A stretch of 64,000 nucleotides of DNA from Cytophagales bacterium UBA2561 (GCA_002340355.1 DDLX01000027.1:162207-226206); one strand, 5' to 3'; positions 1 through 9,220 are shown, counted from the first letter of the stretch. Translations and numbers: made by a program. The notes: generated by a model not told the origin, from the sequence alone.

Positions 1-265
1 CCCAAAAATCAGCACATAAAACCATGACTGTCTTTGCATATCCAATATAGAGTTAGAATCATAACGTCCCTATTTTCAAGGATTTTTGGGACAATATTCG
101 GGAATTTTTGTAGGTTCAATCTTCAAAAATATGACCAATTTTATTATTTTTCGGTATCCATAAACCAATTTAGGGAAAAAGCAAGATACACTCCAAACGC
201 AACAGATTCAATTCGGAATAGGGTAAACTCATTAAAATTTTGAAGAAATTCAGGGGCATTAAAAG

Positions 266-562
266 TTATTTTACATCCTTAAAAATAAATCCTCGTTCAT
301 TTGTACGCTCCTCAAAATCAATTTCTTTGCCTACCAAAAAGAGGAATTGCCGTTTTTCATAATATACCATGATCCCATCTTTCACAAAGTGAGCATCTCC
401 TTCTTTTTCTTTATCAAATCCTAATCGAAATTGTGCGCCTCCACAGCCTCCACCACCCTCTACCAAAATGCGTAATCCGTAATCATTCGGAATGTTCTTA
501 GTCTCAAAAATATGACGAACTTCATCAAGTGCTTTGGGGGTAATATTTATTGGAATTATCAT
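266..562 (-). CDS. HesB/IscA-like protein lacking the C-terminal Cys-Gly-Cys
   Basis: This 98-residue protein has the A-type iron-sulfur carrier (Fe-S_biosyn) fold signature: an N-terminal ITPKALDEVRHIF helix, a glycine-rich loop GGGGCGGAQ and a final GFIFKD strand. Known family members bind Fe-S clusters through one Cys in the glycine loop and a C-terminal CGC pair. Here only Cys40 is present, and the protein stops at the point where the Asn-rich CGC tail should begin. It may therefore be a non-canonical carrier, or may need a partner to hold a cluster. It stands alone; sufB lies 20 kb away. Family assignment is firm, function is not. Confidence 0.85.
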   Translation of the reverse strand: MIIPINITPKALDEVRHIFETKNIPNDYGLRILVEGGGGCGGAQFRLGFDKEKEGDAHFVKDGIMVYYEKRQFLFLVGKEIDFEERTNERGFIFKDVK

Positions 563-743
563 CTTAAAATTTATTTTTTCGCTTCTAAAGAATATAAAAC
601 GATTTATTCTAACAAATTTACATAAAATGCTTGTAAGCTCTATATTTTATTTTCGACTGATTTCCCATTTTTCAGTTTAGTCCAACAAATAATATTGTAC
701 TTTTTTCTTAACTTTATCAATTGAAAATTTTAAAAAATGGCTT

Positions 744-1112
744 ATGGAAAAAATACTCATCGTTGATGACTCCGTTTTTCAACTCAAAATACTGAGTAAT
801 AATGCCAAGGAAGTCGGTTGCCAAGTCATCACTGCCCAAAATGGTCATCAAGCACTTCAGAAAATAGCAGACGAAAAACCTGATTGCATTCTGCTAGATT
901 TATTAATGCCAGATAAAAACGGCATTGAAGTATTGGAAGATTTACAGGCACTCGAAAATAAAATTCCTGTCATTGTAGTTTCAGCAGATATTCAGGAAAG
1001 TGTCCGTTCTCGTTGCCTCGAATTGGGTGCTTTTGACTTTATTAATAAACCGCCTAAAAAAAATCGACTACAAGAAGCGATTCATCGGGCATTATCTTTG
1101 ATACGTGCTTAA
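744..1112 (+). CDS. Single-domain response regulator (CheY-like receiver)
   Basis: The 122-residue protein is a bare receiver domain with no output domain. The acidic pocket is Asp8-Asp9, the phospho-acceptor is Asp52 in LLDLLMPDKNG, the switch residue is Ser80 (VVSAD) and the conserved lysine is Lys102 in NKPP. All catalytic residues are in place. Its TAA is followed one base later by the ATG of a CheC-type phosphatase gene, so the two are almost certainly cotranscribed and CheC probably removes its phosphate. No histidine kinase lies nearby, so the phosphodonor is unknown. The output must go through protein-protein contact. Confidence 0.93.
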   Translation: MEKILIVDDSVFQLKILSNNAKEVGCQVITAQNGHQALQKIADEKPDCILLDLLMPDKNGIEVLEDLQALENKIPVIVVSADIQESVRSRCLELGAFDFINKPPKKNRLQEAIHRALSLIRA

Positions 1113-1113
1113 T

Positions 1114-1731
1114 ATGTTGTTATCGAATTATCAAAAAGATGCCCTTACTGAGTTAGTTAATATTGGAGTAGGTAAAGGAAGTGCTACTTTGAACGAAATA
1201 CTCACTTTTCCTGTCACGCTACATATTCCTGAAGTCAATGTCATTCATCATTCCGATTTATTAAATCATCTTTCTTTTCTAGAAGATAAATTACTTTCAG
1301 GAGTAAACTTGAATTTTTCGGGAGACCTTACAGGTTTTTCTCAGATGATTTTCCCCAAGAAAAGCGCACAAAAGTTAGTGGCTATGCTTATGGGAGAAAA
1401 CGAACTTCCTACCCACTTCGATGAGTTGCACGCCAGTTCATTAACCGAAGTAGGTAATATTGTCTTAAATAGTTTGATGGGATCACTTAGTAACTTTTTG
1501 GAAAAAAAATTGCGCTATGTAGTCCCGACATACGAAGAAGGTTCTCCAGAATATATTTTTCAACGACAAATACCCAAAGATGCAATTCTGTTATTTTGTC
1601 AAGCTCACTTTGAAGTAGAATCCCTTAATATTCAAGGTGATATAATTATTTTATTTACCTTAAATTCTTTTGAAACGCTAAAGTCTGAAGTCGAAAAACT
1701 AAGCGAAGAACCTCTGAAAATTAATCTTTAG
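1114..1731 (+). CDS. CheC-family protein phosphatase
   Basis: This 205-residue protein has two copies of the CheC/CheX/FliY active-site signature (D/S-x3-E-x2-N): DALTELVN near the N-terminus and SSLTEVGN near residue 115. In known members the Glu and Asn of each copy dephosphorylate CheY-P. The ATG at 1114 is preferred over an in-frame GTG at 1105, because 1114 follows the upstream TAA by one base and gives tight coupling. The pairing with a lone receiver and the absence of other chemotaxis genes suggest a self-contained phosphorelay sink, perhaps for gliding or another response. It converges on cobU, with 4 bases between the two stops. Confidence 0.85.
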   Translation: MLLSNYQKDALTELVNIGVGKGSATLNEILTFPVTLHIPEVNVIHHSDLLNHLSFLEDKLLSGVNLNFSGDLTGFSQMIFPKKSAQKLVAMLMGENELPTHFDELHASSLTEVGNIVLNSLMGSLSNFLEKKLRYVVPTYEEGSPEYIFQRQIPKDAILLFCQAHFEVESLNIQGDIIILFTLNSFETLKSEVEKLSEEPLKINL

Positions 1732-1735
1732 AAAT

Positions 1736-2245
1736 TTACTTAATAAACATAGGTATTCCAGAAACCATAAGCGTTACTTGCTGTGCTTTTCGAGCAATAT
1801 ATTGATTCGCCCAGCCCTGCAAATCCGTAAATTTTCGACCCAATTCAGTAGAAGCATGTGTTCCCATTCCTAATTCATTAGAAATAATCAGAAAGGTAGC
1901 CTCAGTTTTTTCTAATTGATTAATTTCGTTTTGAAACTCAGCTAATGCTTTTTCAATATCATTAGCACAGTCCATAAAAAAATTAGTTAGCCAAAGCGTT
2001 ACACAGTCAATCACTACTACCTTTCCTGTCAAGTCTAATTGACTAACCGATTTCTCTTCTTCGATAGATGTCCAACGTTCGTCTCTTTCGTCTTGATGGC
2101 GTTGAATTCGTTTTTCAAAATCTTTATCCCAACACCGAGCCGTAGCCACATAGATAGGATTATCGGAAAGACGTAACGCCTGACTCATCGCATAACTACT
2201 TTTTCCTGAACGGGTTCCGCCTGTAATGAATAGTATTTTTGCCAA
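1736..2245 (-). CDS. cobU: Bifunctional adenosylcobinamide kinase / adenosylcobinamide-phosphate guanylyltransferase
   Basis: The 169-residue protein is full length for CobU, which phosphorylates adenosylcobinamide and then adds GMP in the nucleotide-loop stage of cobalamin synthesis. Visible are the P-loop GGTRSGKS (residues 9-16), the guanylylation histidine region RIQRHQDERDERW (His50), the Walker B-like VVVIDCVTLWLTN, and the conserved SNELGMGTHASTELGRKFTDLQGWANQ block. No other cobalamin gene is in the window, so the rest of the pathway or salvage set must lie elsewhere. It is cytosolic. Assignment is secure. Confidence 0.93.
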   Translation of the reverse strand: MAKILFITGGTRSGKSSYAMSQALRLSDNPIYVATARCWDKDFEKRIQRHQDERDERWTSIEEEKSVSQLDLTGKVVVIDCVTLWLTNFFMDCANDIEKALAEFQNEINQLEKTEATFLIISNELGMGTHASTELGRKFTDLQGWANQYIARKAQQVTLMVSGIPMFIK

Positions 2246-2498
2246 AATGATAGTATTAAAATTACTTTATTCTTTTTCTAATCACCATATTTATGAATAA
2301 ATTTTGAATATCGATAAAACTTTAGAAATTTAATTTTGAGCTAAAACCCAATAATTAAATACTTGTTTGAGTTTCATCCTTAGACTTTATCCTATTTTTT
2401 TATAGGTTTGAAATTTAGAATTTTAATATTATTTTACAAAAAATATTATTATAAAATTTCATTCATAAATATTTGATTATGAATTATTTCCTAAGTAC

Positions 2499-3275
2499 AT
2501 GTTAAAAAAAAATCTTCTTAAATTAATTCGATTTTTCGGTTTACTCAAATATGCCGACCAACTCAAAGCCAAACGATTATTTCATCAAGATTTGGCAGAA
2601 CTCAAACGACAATTAGCCCACCAAAACGATTTTCAAATTACGCGTTTATATCCCTTCATTTATGACCGATTTGAGGTAAGTGGTTCTGTTAAAGGGCATT
2701 ATTTTCATCAAGATTTATGGGTAGCTCAGCGTATTTTTAAAAATCAGCCCATACATCATGTTGATATTGGTTCTCGAATTGATGGATTTGTAGCGCATGT
2801 AGCCAGTTTTCGACCGATCGAAATTCTCGATATTCGTCCACTCAAAAATACGGTAACTAATATTTCTTATCGTCAAGCTGACTTGATGAATCCACAGCCT
2901 AATCTTATAAATTATTGTGATTCAATATCTTGCCTTCATGCTATTGAACATTTTGGATTAGGGCGCTATGGTGATCCGATAGATATCAATGGACACCTAA
3001 AAGGCTTACAGAATATTTACCAAATTCTGAAAACAGGTGGAAAGTTTTATTTTTCGACACCCATCGGTACACAGCGAATCGAATTTAATGCCCACCGCGT
3101 TTTTTCTATCGAATATTTGATGAAACTTTTCGAGGGAAAATATCAAATTAACCAATTTGTTTATGTCAATGATGCTGGTGATCTCATGTCAAATGCAGAT
3201 TTATCTCCAGAAAATATTAAAAATAATTTTGGTTGTCATTATGGATGTGGAATTTTCGAGTTAACCAAATTATGA
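2499..3275 (+). CDS. DUF268 family protein, methyltransferase-like
   Basis: The 258-residue protein matches the DUF268 family. It has a Rossmann-like VDIGSRIDGFVAHV segment in the position of SAM motif I, LDIRPL as the following acidic strand, SCLHAIEHFGLGRYGD, and a family-typical C-terminus NNFGCHYGCGIFELTK. The motif I glycines are degenerate, so SAM binding is likely but not certain. Family members occur in surface polysaccharide and glycan loci, yet this copy stands alone, with 253 AT-rich bases upstream. The N-terminal 30 residues are basic and hydrophobic and could touch the membrane. Confidence 0.75.
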   Translation: MLKKNLLKLIRFFGLLKYADQLKAKRLFHQDLAELKRQLAHQNDFQITRLYPFIYDRFEVSGSVKGHYFHQDLWVAQRIFKNQPIHHVDIGSRIDGFVAHVASFRPIEILDIRPLKNTVTNISYRQADLMNPQPNLINYCDSISCLHAIEHFGLGRYGDPIDINGHLKGLQNIYQILKTGGKFYFSTPIGTQRIEFNAHRVFSIEYLMKLFEGKYQINQFVYVNDAGDLMSNADLSPENIKNNFGCHYGCGIFELTKL

Positions 3276-3317
3276 TCCTAAATCAATTTATTATTTTGAT
3301 AATCAATACTTTATAGC

Positions 3318-4592
3318 TTAGTTCAATTCTAATTCAGAAACGACAAAGGTACTACCACCAATAAAAATAAGGTCATCTTCTTGGGCTTCTTGTTTTGCCT
3401 TTTGAAGTGCTTCAGTTACATTCGGGATAATTTCGCCCTCCAAACCAAATTCGGTCGCCACTTCCGACAAAGTTGTAACCGCAAGTTTCCTTGCAATATT
3501 TGGCTCACAAAAATAATAATAAGCATACTGAGGCAATAAAGGCAAGATTTTACGAATATCCTTATCATTAACACATCCCCAAACGATATGTAATTTTCTA
3601 AAAATCAGTTTTTTAAGTTCTTCGACAATTACTTTTACACCTGCTTCATTATGCCCTGTATCACAAATTATTTTTGGTTTTTCCTGTAAGATTTGCCATC
3701 GTCCTCGTAAGCCTGTTAATTGAGTAACATTACTAAGTCCTTGACGTAAATGTTCAGGAGCAATTTGAAATTTTTTCAATTTATCACATAAAGTAATGAT
3801 TCCCAGTGCATTTTTAATTTGCCAATCTCCTTTGAGTCCCAAAGTTAGCTTTTCCAAAAAGACAGATTGATTTTTATAAATCGTCAAATTTCCTGAGTCT
3901 GTTTTTTCTGCCTCAAATTCATCTTCTGCAAAGAAAATTGGAGCTTCGCAATTTTGTGCTTTTTGTTCAAACACAGTATTAATTTTCACTTGCTTCTCTG
4001 TAATAATTACAGGCGTATGTTTTTTAATAATTCCTGCCTTTTCAGATGCAATTTTTTCAAGTGTATTACCTAAAATAGATTCATGATCATAGCTAATATT
4101 TGTGATTAGACAGGCTTCAGGCTCAATAATATTCGTACTATCTAAACGTCCTCCTAAACCTACTTCAATCACAGCAATATCAACATTCTCTTGGGCAAAA
4201 TAGTCAAATGTCATAATCACTGTTAATTCAAAGAAGGAAGGTCTTATATCTTCAATAAGCGAACGATATTTTTGAACAAAATCAACTATAAAATCAGGGT
4301 TAATTTGTTGTCCATCAATACGAATTCGTTCTCCAAACTCTTTAAGATGTGGTGAGGTGTGAAGTCCTGTTTTATAACCTGCTGCCTGCAATACAGCCGC
4401 TATGAAATGAGCTGAGCTACCTTTTCCATTTGTTCCTGCAATATGAATACTTGGGAATTTTTGGTGTGGATTATCAAGATAACCACAAAAAAGCTCAATA
4501 TTTTTTAGCCCTGCAAAAAGGGCATTTTTACCTTCTTTTTGAAAAATAGGAAAATTTTCGTAGAGGTAATTTAATGTTTCTTGATAGTTCAT
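3318..4592 (-). CDS. folC: Bifunctional folylpolyglutamate synthase / dihydrofolate synthase
   Basis: The 424-residue protein is a Mur-ligase-family enzyme that joins glutamate to dihydropteroate or to folates in the cytosol. It shows the ATP loop HIAGTNGKGSSAHF near residue 50, the VIEVGLGGRLDSTN block with its conserved Asp and Asn, ISYDHESILGNTLEKIASEKAGIIK, and the C-terminal ICDTGHNEAG motif. Length and motif order are normal. It is monocistronic, with about 200 AT-rich bases between its start and the MaoC gene on the opposite strand. Confidence 0.96.
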   Translation of the reverse strand: MNYQETLNYLYENFPIFQKEGKNALFAGLKNIELFCGYLDNPHQKFPSIHIAGTNGKGSSAHFIAAVLQAAGYKTGLHTSPHLKEFGERIRIDGQQINPDFIVDFVQKYRSLIEDIRPSFFELTVIMTFDYFAQENVDIAVIEVGLGGRLDSTNIIEPEACLITNISYDHESILGNTLEKIASEKAGIIKKHTPVIITEKQVKINTVFEQKAQNCEAPIFFAEDEFEAEKTDSGNLTIYKNQSVFLEKLTLGLKGDWQIKNALGIITLCDKLKKFQIAPEHLRQGLSNVTQLTGLRGRWQILQEKPKIICDTGHNEAGVKVIVEELKKLIFRKLHIVWGCVNDKDIRKILPLLPQYAYYYFCEPNIARKLAVTTLSEVATEFGLEGEIIPNVTEALQKAKQEAQEDDLIFIGGSTFVVSELELN

Positions 4593-4858
4593 TAGTAAAA
4601 ATTACAAATGTAATATTGTATTATTATATTAATTTTTTTAGCAATGTGGTTTCAAATACAAAAAAAACTTTTTTATAGAAAAAATCTGCAAAAAATTCAT
4701 ACAACTTATTCTAAATTTTATTTCGATTTTAGAAAAATACTTCTTTCTTTGCAATTAAATCAAACGATTAGATTTGCAAATTAGGTAATTGAAAGTTTGA
4801 TTTGTCGTCCAGTTTTAAATATTGCATTTTATTCGTTTCACTTCATAATCAAAATAAC

Positions 4859-5272
4859 ATGGCAGAATTAGTTAAAGAAGGCGATACGTACACGCACGCC
4901 TTTTCGTTTTCGCAGGAAGATGTAGTCAAATTTGCAGAAGTAACAGGTGATAAGAATCCAGTGCATTTGGATGCTGACTTTGCCGCAAAAACACCTTTCA
5001 AACAACGCATCATGCATGGTTTTTTGGGCGGAAGTATTTTTTCTAAAGTTTTTGGAACGCTCTTCCCTGGAGAAGGAACCATTTATATGCGTCAAGAAAT
5101 GAAGTTTATGCGTCCGATGTATCCTGATGCAAAATATGAAGCTGTTTTTACGGTTACTTCCGTCAATGCAGAAAAGCACCGCGCTAATGTTACCACTGAG
5201 GTCAAAGAAGTAGAAAGTGGAAAAGTAACGATTACAGGTGAAGCTACTGTGCTGAATACTAACCGTTTGTAA
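4859..5272 (+). CDS. MaoC-like (R)-specific enoyl-CoA hydratase
   Basis: The 137-residue protein has the hot-dog-fold hydratase-2 signature GDKNPVHLDADFA, with catalytic Asp31 and His36, followed by RIMHGFLGGSIFSKVFG. Family members hydrate trans-2-enoyl-CoA to (R)-3-hydroxyacyl-CoA, and some serve acyl-ACP metabolism. The frame opens from a TTG at 4802, but ATG 4859 gives the normal family N-terminus, and the 19 extra residues are unlike any family extension. The gene is monocistronic and converges on an exported protein gene. Substrate chain length cannot be read from the sequence. Confidence 0.9.
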   Translation: MAELVKEGDTYTHAFSFSQEDVVKFAEVTGDKNPVHLDADFAAKTPFKQRIMHGFLGGSIFSKVFGTLFPGEGTIYMRQEMKFMRPMYPDAKYEAVFTVTSVNAEKHRANVTTEVKEVESGKVTITGEATVLNTNRL

Positions 5273-5331
5273 TTTATTTGTAAGAAGATTTTTATAAAAC
5301 AAACCATAACTTAGTAACAACTATCAATAAT

Positions 5332-5781
5332 TCATTCAACTAATTTGGCATTACTCATCAGATAAAAAAGATGATCTGGACTGTCATAGTTGAGTCGTAA
5401 TTTTCCTGTGATAGTAATCGGTTTTTCGGTATGTTTTAAGGGGCGTGAAGCCGTTACTTCAATAACGGTTTCAGGTCCTGCTTTTCCGCAATAAAAACAC
5501 TGATCAAATGGAAAAGCAGACAGTAAAAAAAAAGAATGTTTCGTTTTTTGTTCCACAGGAATCAAAAAGCCCTGAATACGAACAGTTTTCCCATCTAATG
5601 CCTTGATTTCAGGCGGAAATTCAGGAGCAAATTGCATTCGCCAATTCCCATATTTGACTTTAAAAAGTGTTTTCCACAAATCATCTTCCCATTTCATATC
5701 TGAAACAAAAGCCTTTCCTTGAAACACCAAAAGGCAAAATAAGCTACCGATTAGTAATAATTTATTTTTTTTGAAATGCAT
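5332..5781 (-). CDS. Exported DUF3299-like protein with a CxxC motif
   Basis: This 149-residue protein starts with a Sec signal peptide (about residues 1-24, ending near GKA) and is predicted to be periplasmic or exported. The core reads LDGKTVRIQGFLIPVE, then FFLLSAFPFDQCFYCGKAGPETVIEV, with Cys95 and Cys98. This pattern resembles DUF3299 proteins, small beta-rich exported proteins of unknown function. The two cysteines could bind a metal or form a disulfide. Homology is by recognition of the motif only. No neighbour suggests a pathway. Confidence 0.65.
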   Translation of the reverse strand: MHFKKNKLLLIGSLFCLLVFQGKAFVSDMKWEDDLWKTLFKVKYGNWRMQFAPEFPPEIKALDGKTVRIQGFLIPVEQKTKHSFFLLSAFPFDQCFYCGKAGPETVIEVTASRPLKHTEKPITITGKLRLNYDSPDHLFYLMSNAKLVE

Positions 5782-5924
5782 TTTGAGTAAAAAAACAATT
5801 TGAAATTTTATATTTGATACTTGAAAAATTATAAATTTAATTTTATATTAAAAAATGATGAGTTAAATATTATGTGCCCTGTACAAAAACAAGATTTTCA
5901 AAACAATTATTAACTTCAAAACCA

Positions 5925-6692
5925 ATGAATCAATTTCCGTCCTTACGATTAGTTGTTAATTTTATATTAATCGTTTTTTTTATGACGGCTTGTCAAAATA
6001 CATCAAGTGAGTTCCATCAAGCCAATACCTCCTCAGATTTCGAAGAACCAACCCAACGAGTAATTCTTTTATTGGATTTGTCTGGAAGTATGCGAGGCAC
6101 GCCATTAAAACAACTCAAAAAATTTGCTCATCAGGTCATTGACTCTACCTTAGAATACAATACTCAAGTGGCTATTCGAGGTTTTAGTACAAATTGCCAG
6201 ATGCCGTTTTCTGTTCAACAAAATTTCACCCAAAATGCCGACCAACTACACTACTGTATTGACTCGCTCAAAGCCAATGGAAATACGCCATTAGTAGAAG
6301 CCATTGAAAAAACAATTCAAGAAACACTCCAAATTATTGAGCCAAACGAACACATTTTAATTTATTTGGTCTCGGATGGAAAACCAACTTGTCGTACGCT
6401 TCAACAAAAAATACAAGAATTTTTGACTGATGAACGTATCATTTTTTATATTATCGGTTATGGCATCGAACAATTATCTGATTTTGCTCGTCAGTTACAA
6501 ACGCTCTCCAATTCTTCAGGTGGAGAATATATGTGGATGGCAGCAGGCGCCTCAATTACAGCCTTTTCCGTTTATCAACAACACCAAAACTTGAAACAAC
6601 AAAACGAAACCTATAGACACCAAGTCATTAAAAATGGTAGTCGTTATCAGAATCAAAATATCCGCTCTTCAAGCTCCAATGCAGGAAAATAA
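5925..6692 (+). CDS. Von Willebrand factor A domain lipoprotein
   Basis: The 255-residue protein starts with a lipoprotein signal ending in the lipobox FMTAC. The vWA domain follows, with an intact metal-ion-dependent adhesion site: DLSGSM (DxSxS), the Thr in GNTPL, and the Asp in SDGKPT. It should bind a divalent metal and a protein ligand at the cell envelope. An in-frame GTG lies upstream at 5874, but ATG 5925 places the signal peptide at the very N-terminus. The 50 residues after the domain are Gln/Asn-rich and look unstructured. Neighbours give no clue to its ligand. Confidence 0.85.
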   Translation: MNQFPSLRLVVNFILIVFFMTACQNTSSEFHQANTSSDFEEPTQRVILLLDLSGSMRGTPLKQLKKFAHQVIDSTLEYNTQVAIRGFSTNCQMPFSVQQNFTQNADQLHYCIDSLKANGNTPLVEAIEKTIQETLQIIEPNEHILIYLVSDGKPTCRTLQQKIQEFLTDERIIFYIIGYGIEQLSDFARQLQTLSNSSGGEYMWMAAGASITAFSVYQQHQNLKQQNETYRHQVIKNGSRYQNQNIRSSSSNAGK

Positions 6693-6707
6693 AATATCTA
6701 TTTCCGC

Positions 6708-6738
6708 TATTTGCCAAGCCTGAAAAACTTGGCAATAT
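6708..6738. terminator. Hairpin between two convergent genes
   Basis: TTGCCAAG (6711-6718) pairs with CTTGGCAA (6728-6735) around a 9-base loop, with A/T pairs extending both ends. It sits between the convergent vWA and DUF5777 genes, so it probably ends transcription on both strands. The flanking T tracts are short. Confidence 0.55.
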
Positions 6739-6753
6739 TTCCTTAGAAGTTGT

Positions 6754-7644
6754 TTACTTTACTCCAAAAGCCCTTAAAATATTAAATCCAAAGTGAATAT
6801 CTCCATCACCCCAAGACTGAGTCGTTCCTGTAATAAATCCTGATTCATGTAAGGCAGTAGAATTACTCAAATGCAACTGAAAAACATGACCTCCTGTTTC
6901 AATATCAACACCCAATGAAATCGAATTTTTAGGTGCTAAACCATTGATTTTAGGTAAATCATCTTCAGAATTAAGTAAAAAAACATATTCACCAGTCAAA
7001 GCAGTTCGCTGGCTAATTTTCAGACGACCCGCTATTCCCAAAGCAAAAATATCATTCGATTCACTTTCTTTCTCAACTAAATTTTTGTGAACTACCGAAG
7101 GGGATATTTGCATCGAAAATCCATCGCTAAATTTCCGCCCAATAATCAATTGATGGGTATAAAAAACTCGGTTTGGAAAATCATAATCTCGTTCAGAATT
7201 TGGAAAATCTGCCGTCCGAATTCCTAAATTAGCATACCAAAGTAAGGAAATAGGCATTTGAACTTTACCTGTACTTTGACGTAACAATTTATATTTAAAA
7301 TAACCCTCGTAAACTTTTTGATAATTACTCCGAGAAACTCCTAACATAAATCGGTCAGTTAATCCATATTCCAAACTAAAACGAATTAGAGCGGGTCCAT
7401 CTAATCCAAATAATTCTTGAAACCCACCACTTAGTACCCCAAACCGATGTGAAATTCGGAAGTCTAAATTACCTTTATGTGTATTTTCAAGTGAATGTAA
7501 ATTAATCACTCGTGAACTTTTGAAAGATGATGAAATGTACTGGGTTTCTTTATCAGTAGCCTCTGACATCAATTCGTCTAAATCCTGTGAATACCCATTA
7601 AGATAAAGAAAGAAAATCCCAAAAAAACCGATTATGTTTTTCAT
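6754..7644 (-). CDS. DUF5777-like outer-membrane beta-barrel protein
   Basis: This 296-residue protein has a signal peptide (MKNIIGFFGIFFLYLNGYSQ). The rest is made of alternating amphipathic beta strands (for example LIRFSLEYGLTDRFMLGVSRS, HVFQLHLSNSTAL, GDIHFGFNILRAF). The conserved HKGNLDFRISHRFG start of the barrel is typical of DUF5777 proteins in Bacteroidota. Function is unknown; an outer-membrane barrel of about 12 strands is my inference. The final ILRAFGVK is a plausible terminal strand. Confidence 0.72.
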   Translation of the reverse strand: MKNIIGFFGIFFLYLNGYSQDLDELMSEATDKETQYISSSFKSSRVINLHSLENTHKGNLDFRISHRFGVLSGGFQELFGLDGPALIRFSLEYGLTDRFMLGVSRSNYQKVYEGYFKYKLLRQSTGKVQMPISLLWYANLGIRTADFPNSERDYDFPNRVFYTHQLIIGRKFSDGFSMQISPSVVHKNLVEKESESNDIFALGIAGRLKISQRTALTGEYVFLLNSEDDLPKINGLAPKNSISLGVDIETGGHVFQLHLSNSTALHESGFITGTTQSWGDGDIHFGFNILRAFGVK

Positions 7645-7891
7645 AAATTATCTATATTTTAATTTGTTCTGAGAAGAAAAGCAATTTATCAAACTTGTTC
7701 CATAAATACCAATTCAAGCTCTAATTCGGATTTAAGTTTGAAAAATTTGATTTCGAATCTTGTAATATGAAGAATATACGGTTATGCCTGATTTTGAGAA
7801 CAAAAGCCCTAATTTTATCAAAGGCTTTCTCAAAACCTTATTTTTTTGAGTAACTTGCCCCAAAATTATCTAATGAACGAATTTGATACGG

Positions 7892-8500
7892 ATGGATACT
7901 ATTTATAACACCGAACAAGAGAAGCTAATTTTGAAAGAATATGGGCGTAATGTCCAGAAGTTAGTACGTTATATTTCGACCCTCGAAACCCGTAAAGAGC
8001 GTACGGAGGCAGCTCATGCTTTGATCGCTCTTATGCGACAATTAAACCCCTCAGTGCGAGAACATAACGATAATATTCAACGTATTTGGGATCATTTGTA
8101 TGTAATGGCAGATTTTGAGTTAGATATTGATTCACCTTATCCCGTCCCTTCACCTGAAACTCTTCATCAAAAGCCACAATCATTAGGCTACCGAAAAACA
8201 GAACCCATTTTTAAACATTACGGGCGTAACCTCGAATTATTAATTGAAAAAGCGATTCAACTTGAAAATCCTGAAGAACAAAAAATGGCAATTATTCATA
8301 TTGTCAAATTAATGAAGTCTTTTTATGGTTCTTGGACAAAGGATAATATTGAAGATTCCGTAATTGTTACCCAATTAGATAGATTATCCAAAGGAAGAAT
8401 TAAGCTATCTGCCGAAGAAATTCGAGCTGAACTTAATCGTCAAAAAAGCCGTAATAATTCTGGTCGAAGTCGTCGTAATCAACACAATAGACGTAAGTAA
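7892..8500 (+). CDS. DUF4290 family protein
   Basis: The 202-residue cytosolic protein belongs to DUF4290, found almost only in Bacteroidota and without a known function. It has two related halves: YGRNVQKLVRYI near the start and YGRNLELLIEKA near residue 110, each followed by a helical run (RTEAAHALIALMRQLNP and QKMAIIHIVKLMKSF). This suggests an internal duplication. The C-terminus is a short Arg/Asn-rich basic tail. The frame opens at a TTG (7883), but ATG 7892 is the natural start. The ABC ATPase gene follows 39 bases later and may be cotranscribed. Confidence 0.85.
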   Translation: MDTIYNTEQEKLILKEYGRNVQKLVRYISTLETRKERTEAAHALIALMRQLNPSVREHNDNIQRIWDHLYVMADFELDIDSPYPVPSPETLHQKPQSLGYRKTEPIFKHYGRNLELLIEKAIQLENPEEQKMAIIHIVKLMKSFYGSWTKDNIEDSVIVTQLDRLSKGRIKLSAEEIRAELNRQKSRNNSGRSRRNQHNRRK

Positions 8501-8539
8501 AATCTCAAAAAGACTTTATTTTTTCAGCAAAATCAATTC

Positions 8540-9220
8540 ATGGAAAATATCCTCAAGGTTGAAAATTTGACGAAAACCTACCAAACTGGAGATAAAACTT
8601 TAACCGTTTTACAGAATGTTTCTTTTGCCATTCCGCAAGGGGCAACCTGTGCCATTGTAGGTTCGTCAGGAAGTGGAAAGACCACATTATTAGGACTTTG
8701 TGCAGGTTTGGATAAAGCTACGTCAGGCGAAGTAGAATTGCAAGGCATCAAATTACACACCCTTAACGAAGATGAACGGGCACAAATTCGAAGTCAGTTT
8801 GTAGGATTTATTTTTCAGAATTTTCAATTAATGCCTACCCTAACTGCTTTGGAAAACGTCATGATTCCAATGGAATTGCAAGGACAGAAAAATGCTCGGT
8901 CAAAAGCTCATGAATTGTTGGATAGAGTCGGGCTTGCAGAGCGTCATGACCATTATCCTACCGAACTTTCTGGGGGTGAACAACAACGGGTTGCTTTGGC
9001 AAGGGCTTTTTCCAATAATCCCAAAATTTTATTTGCAGATGAACCCACAGGAAATTTAGATGAAGAAACAGGACAAAAAGTAGAAAAATTATTATTTGAC
9101 CTCAACCGAGAGGCTGGAACAACCTTAATTTTGGTTACCCATGACCTCGAATTGGCTCAAAAAACACAACAAATTATTCGGATTAAAGGAGGGAAAATTA
9201 TTGAAAATACAGTAAAATAA
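8540..9220 (+). CDS. ABC transporter ATP-binding protein (YbbA/LolD type)
   Basis: The 226-residue ATPase has all catalytic motifs: Walker A GSSGSGKT (41-48), the Q-loop in FIFQNFQLMP, signature LSGGEQQR, Walker B ILFADEPTGNLDE and the switch histidine in VTHDLEL. The ALENVMIPMELQG segment and the LDEETG run after Walker B are typical of the MacB/LolD/YbbA group, which power export, lipoprotein release or lysophospholipid-related functions with MacB-type permeases. No permease gene is adjacent in the window. Its substrate is therefore unknown. Confidence 0.93.
   Translation: MENILKVENLTKTYQTGDKTLTVLQNVSFAIPQGATCAIVGSSGSGKTTLLGLCAGLDKATSGEVELQGIKLHTLNEDERAQIRSQFVGFIFQNFQLMPTLTALENVMIPMELQGQKNARSKAHELLDRVGLAERHDHYPTELSGGEQQRVALARAFSNNPKILFADEPTGNLDEETGQKVEKLLFDLNREAGTTLILVTHDLELAQKTQQIIRIKGGKIIENTVK

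Noticed and set aside
34..243. Open frame at the left edge of the window
   Set aside because: It starts at TTG, has no recognisable domain and is composed of residues typical of AT-rich noncoding DNA.
4868..5320. Leftward open frames over the MaoC gene
   Set aside because: They overlap an enzyme gene with catalytic residues in place and have no domain of their own.
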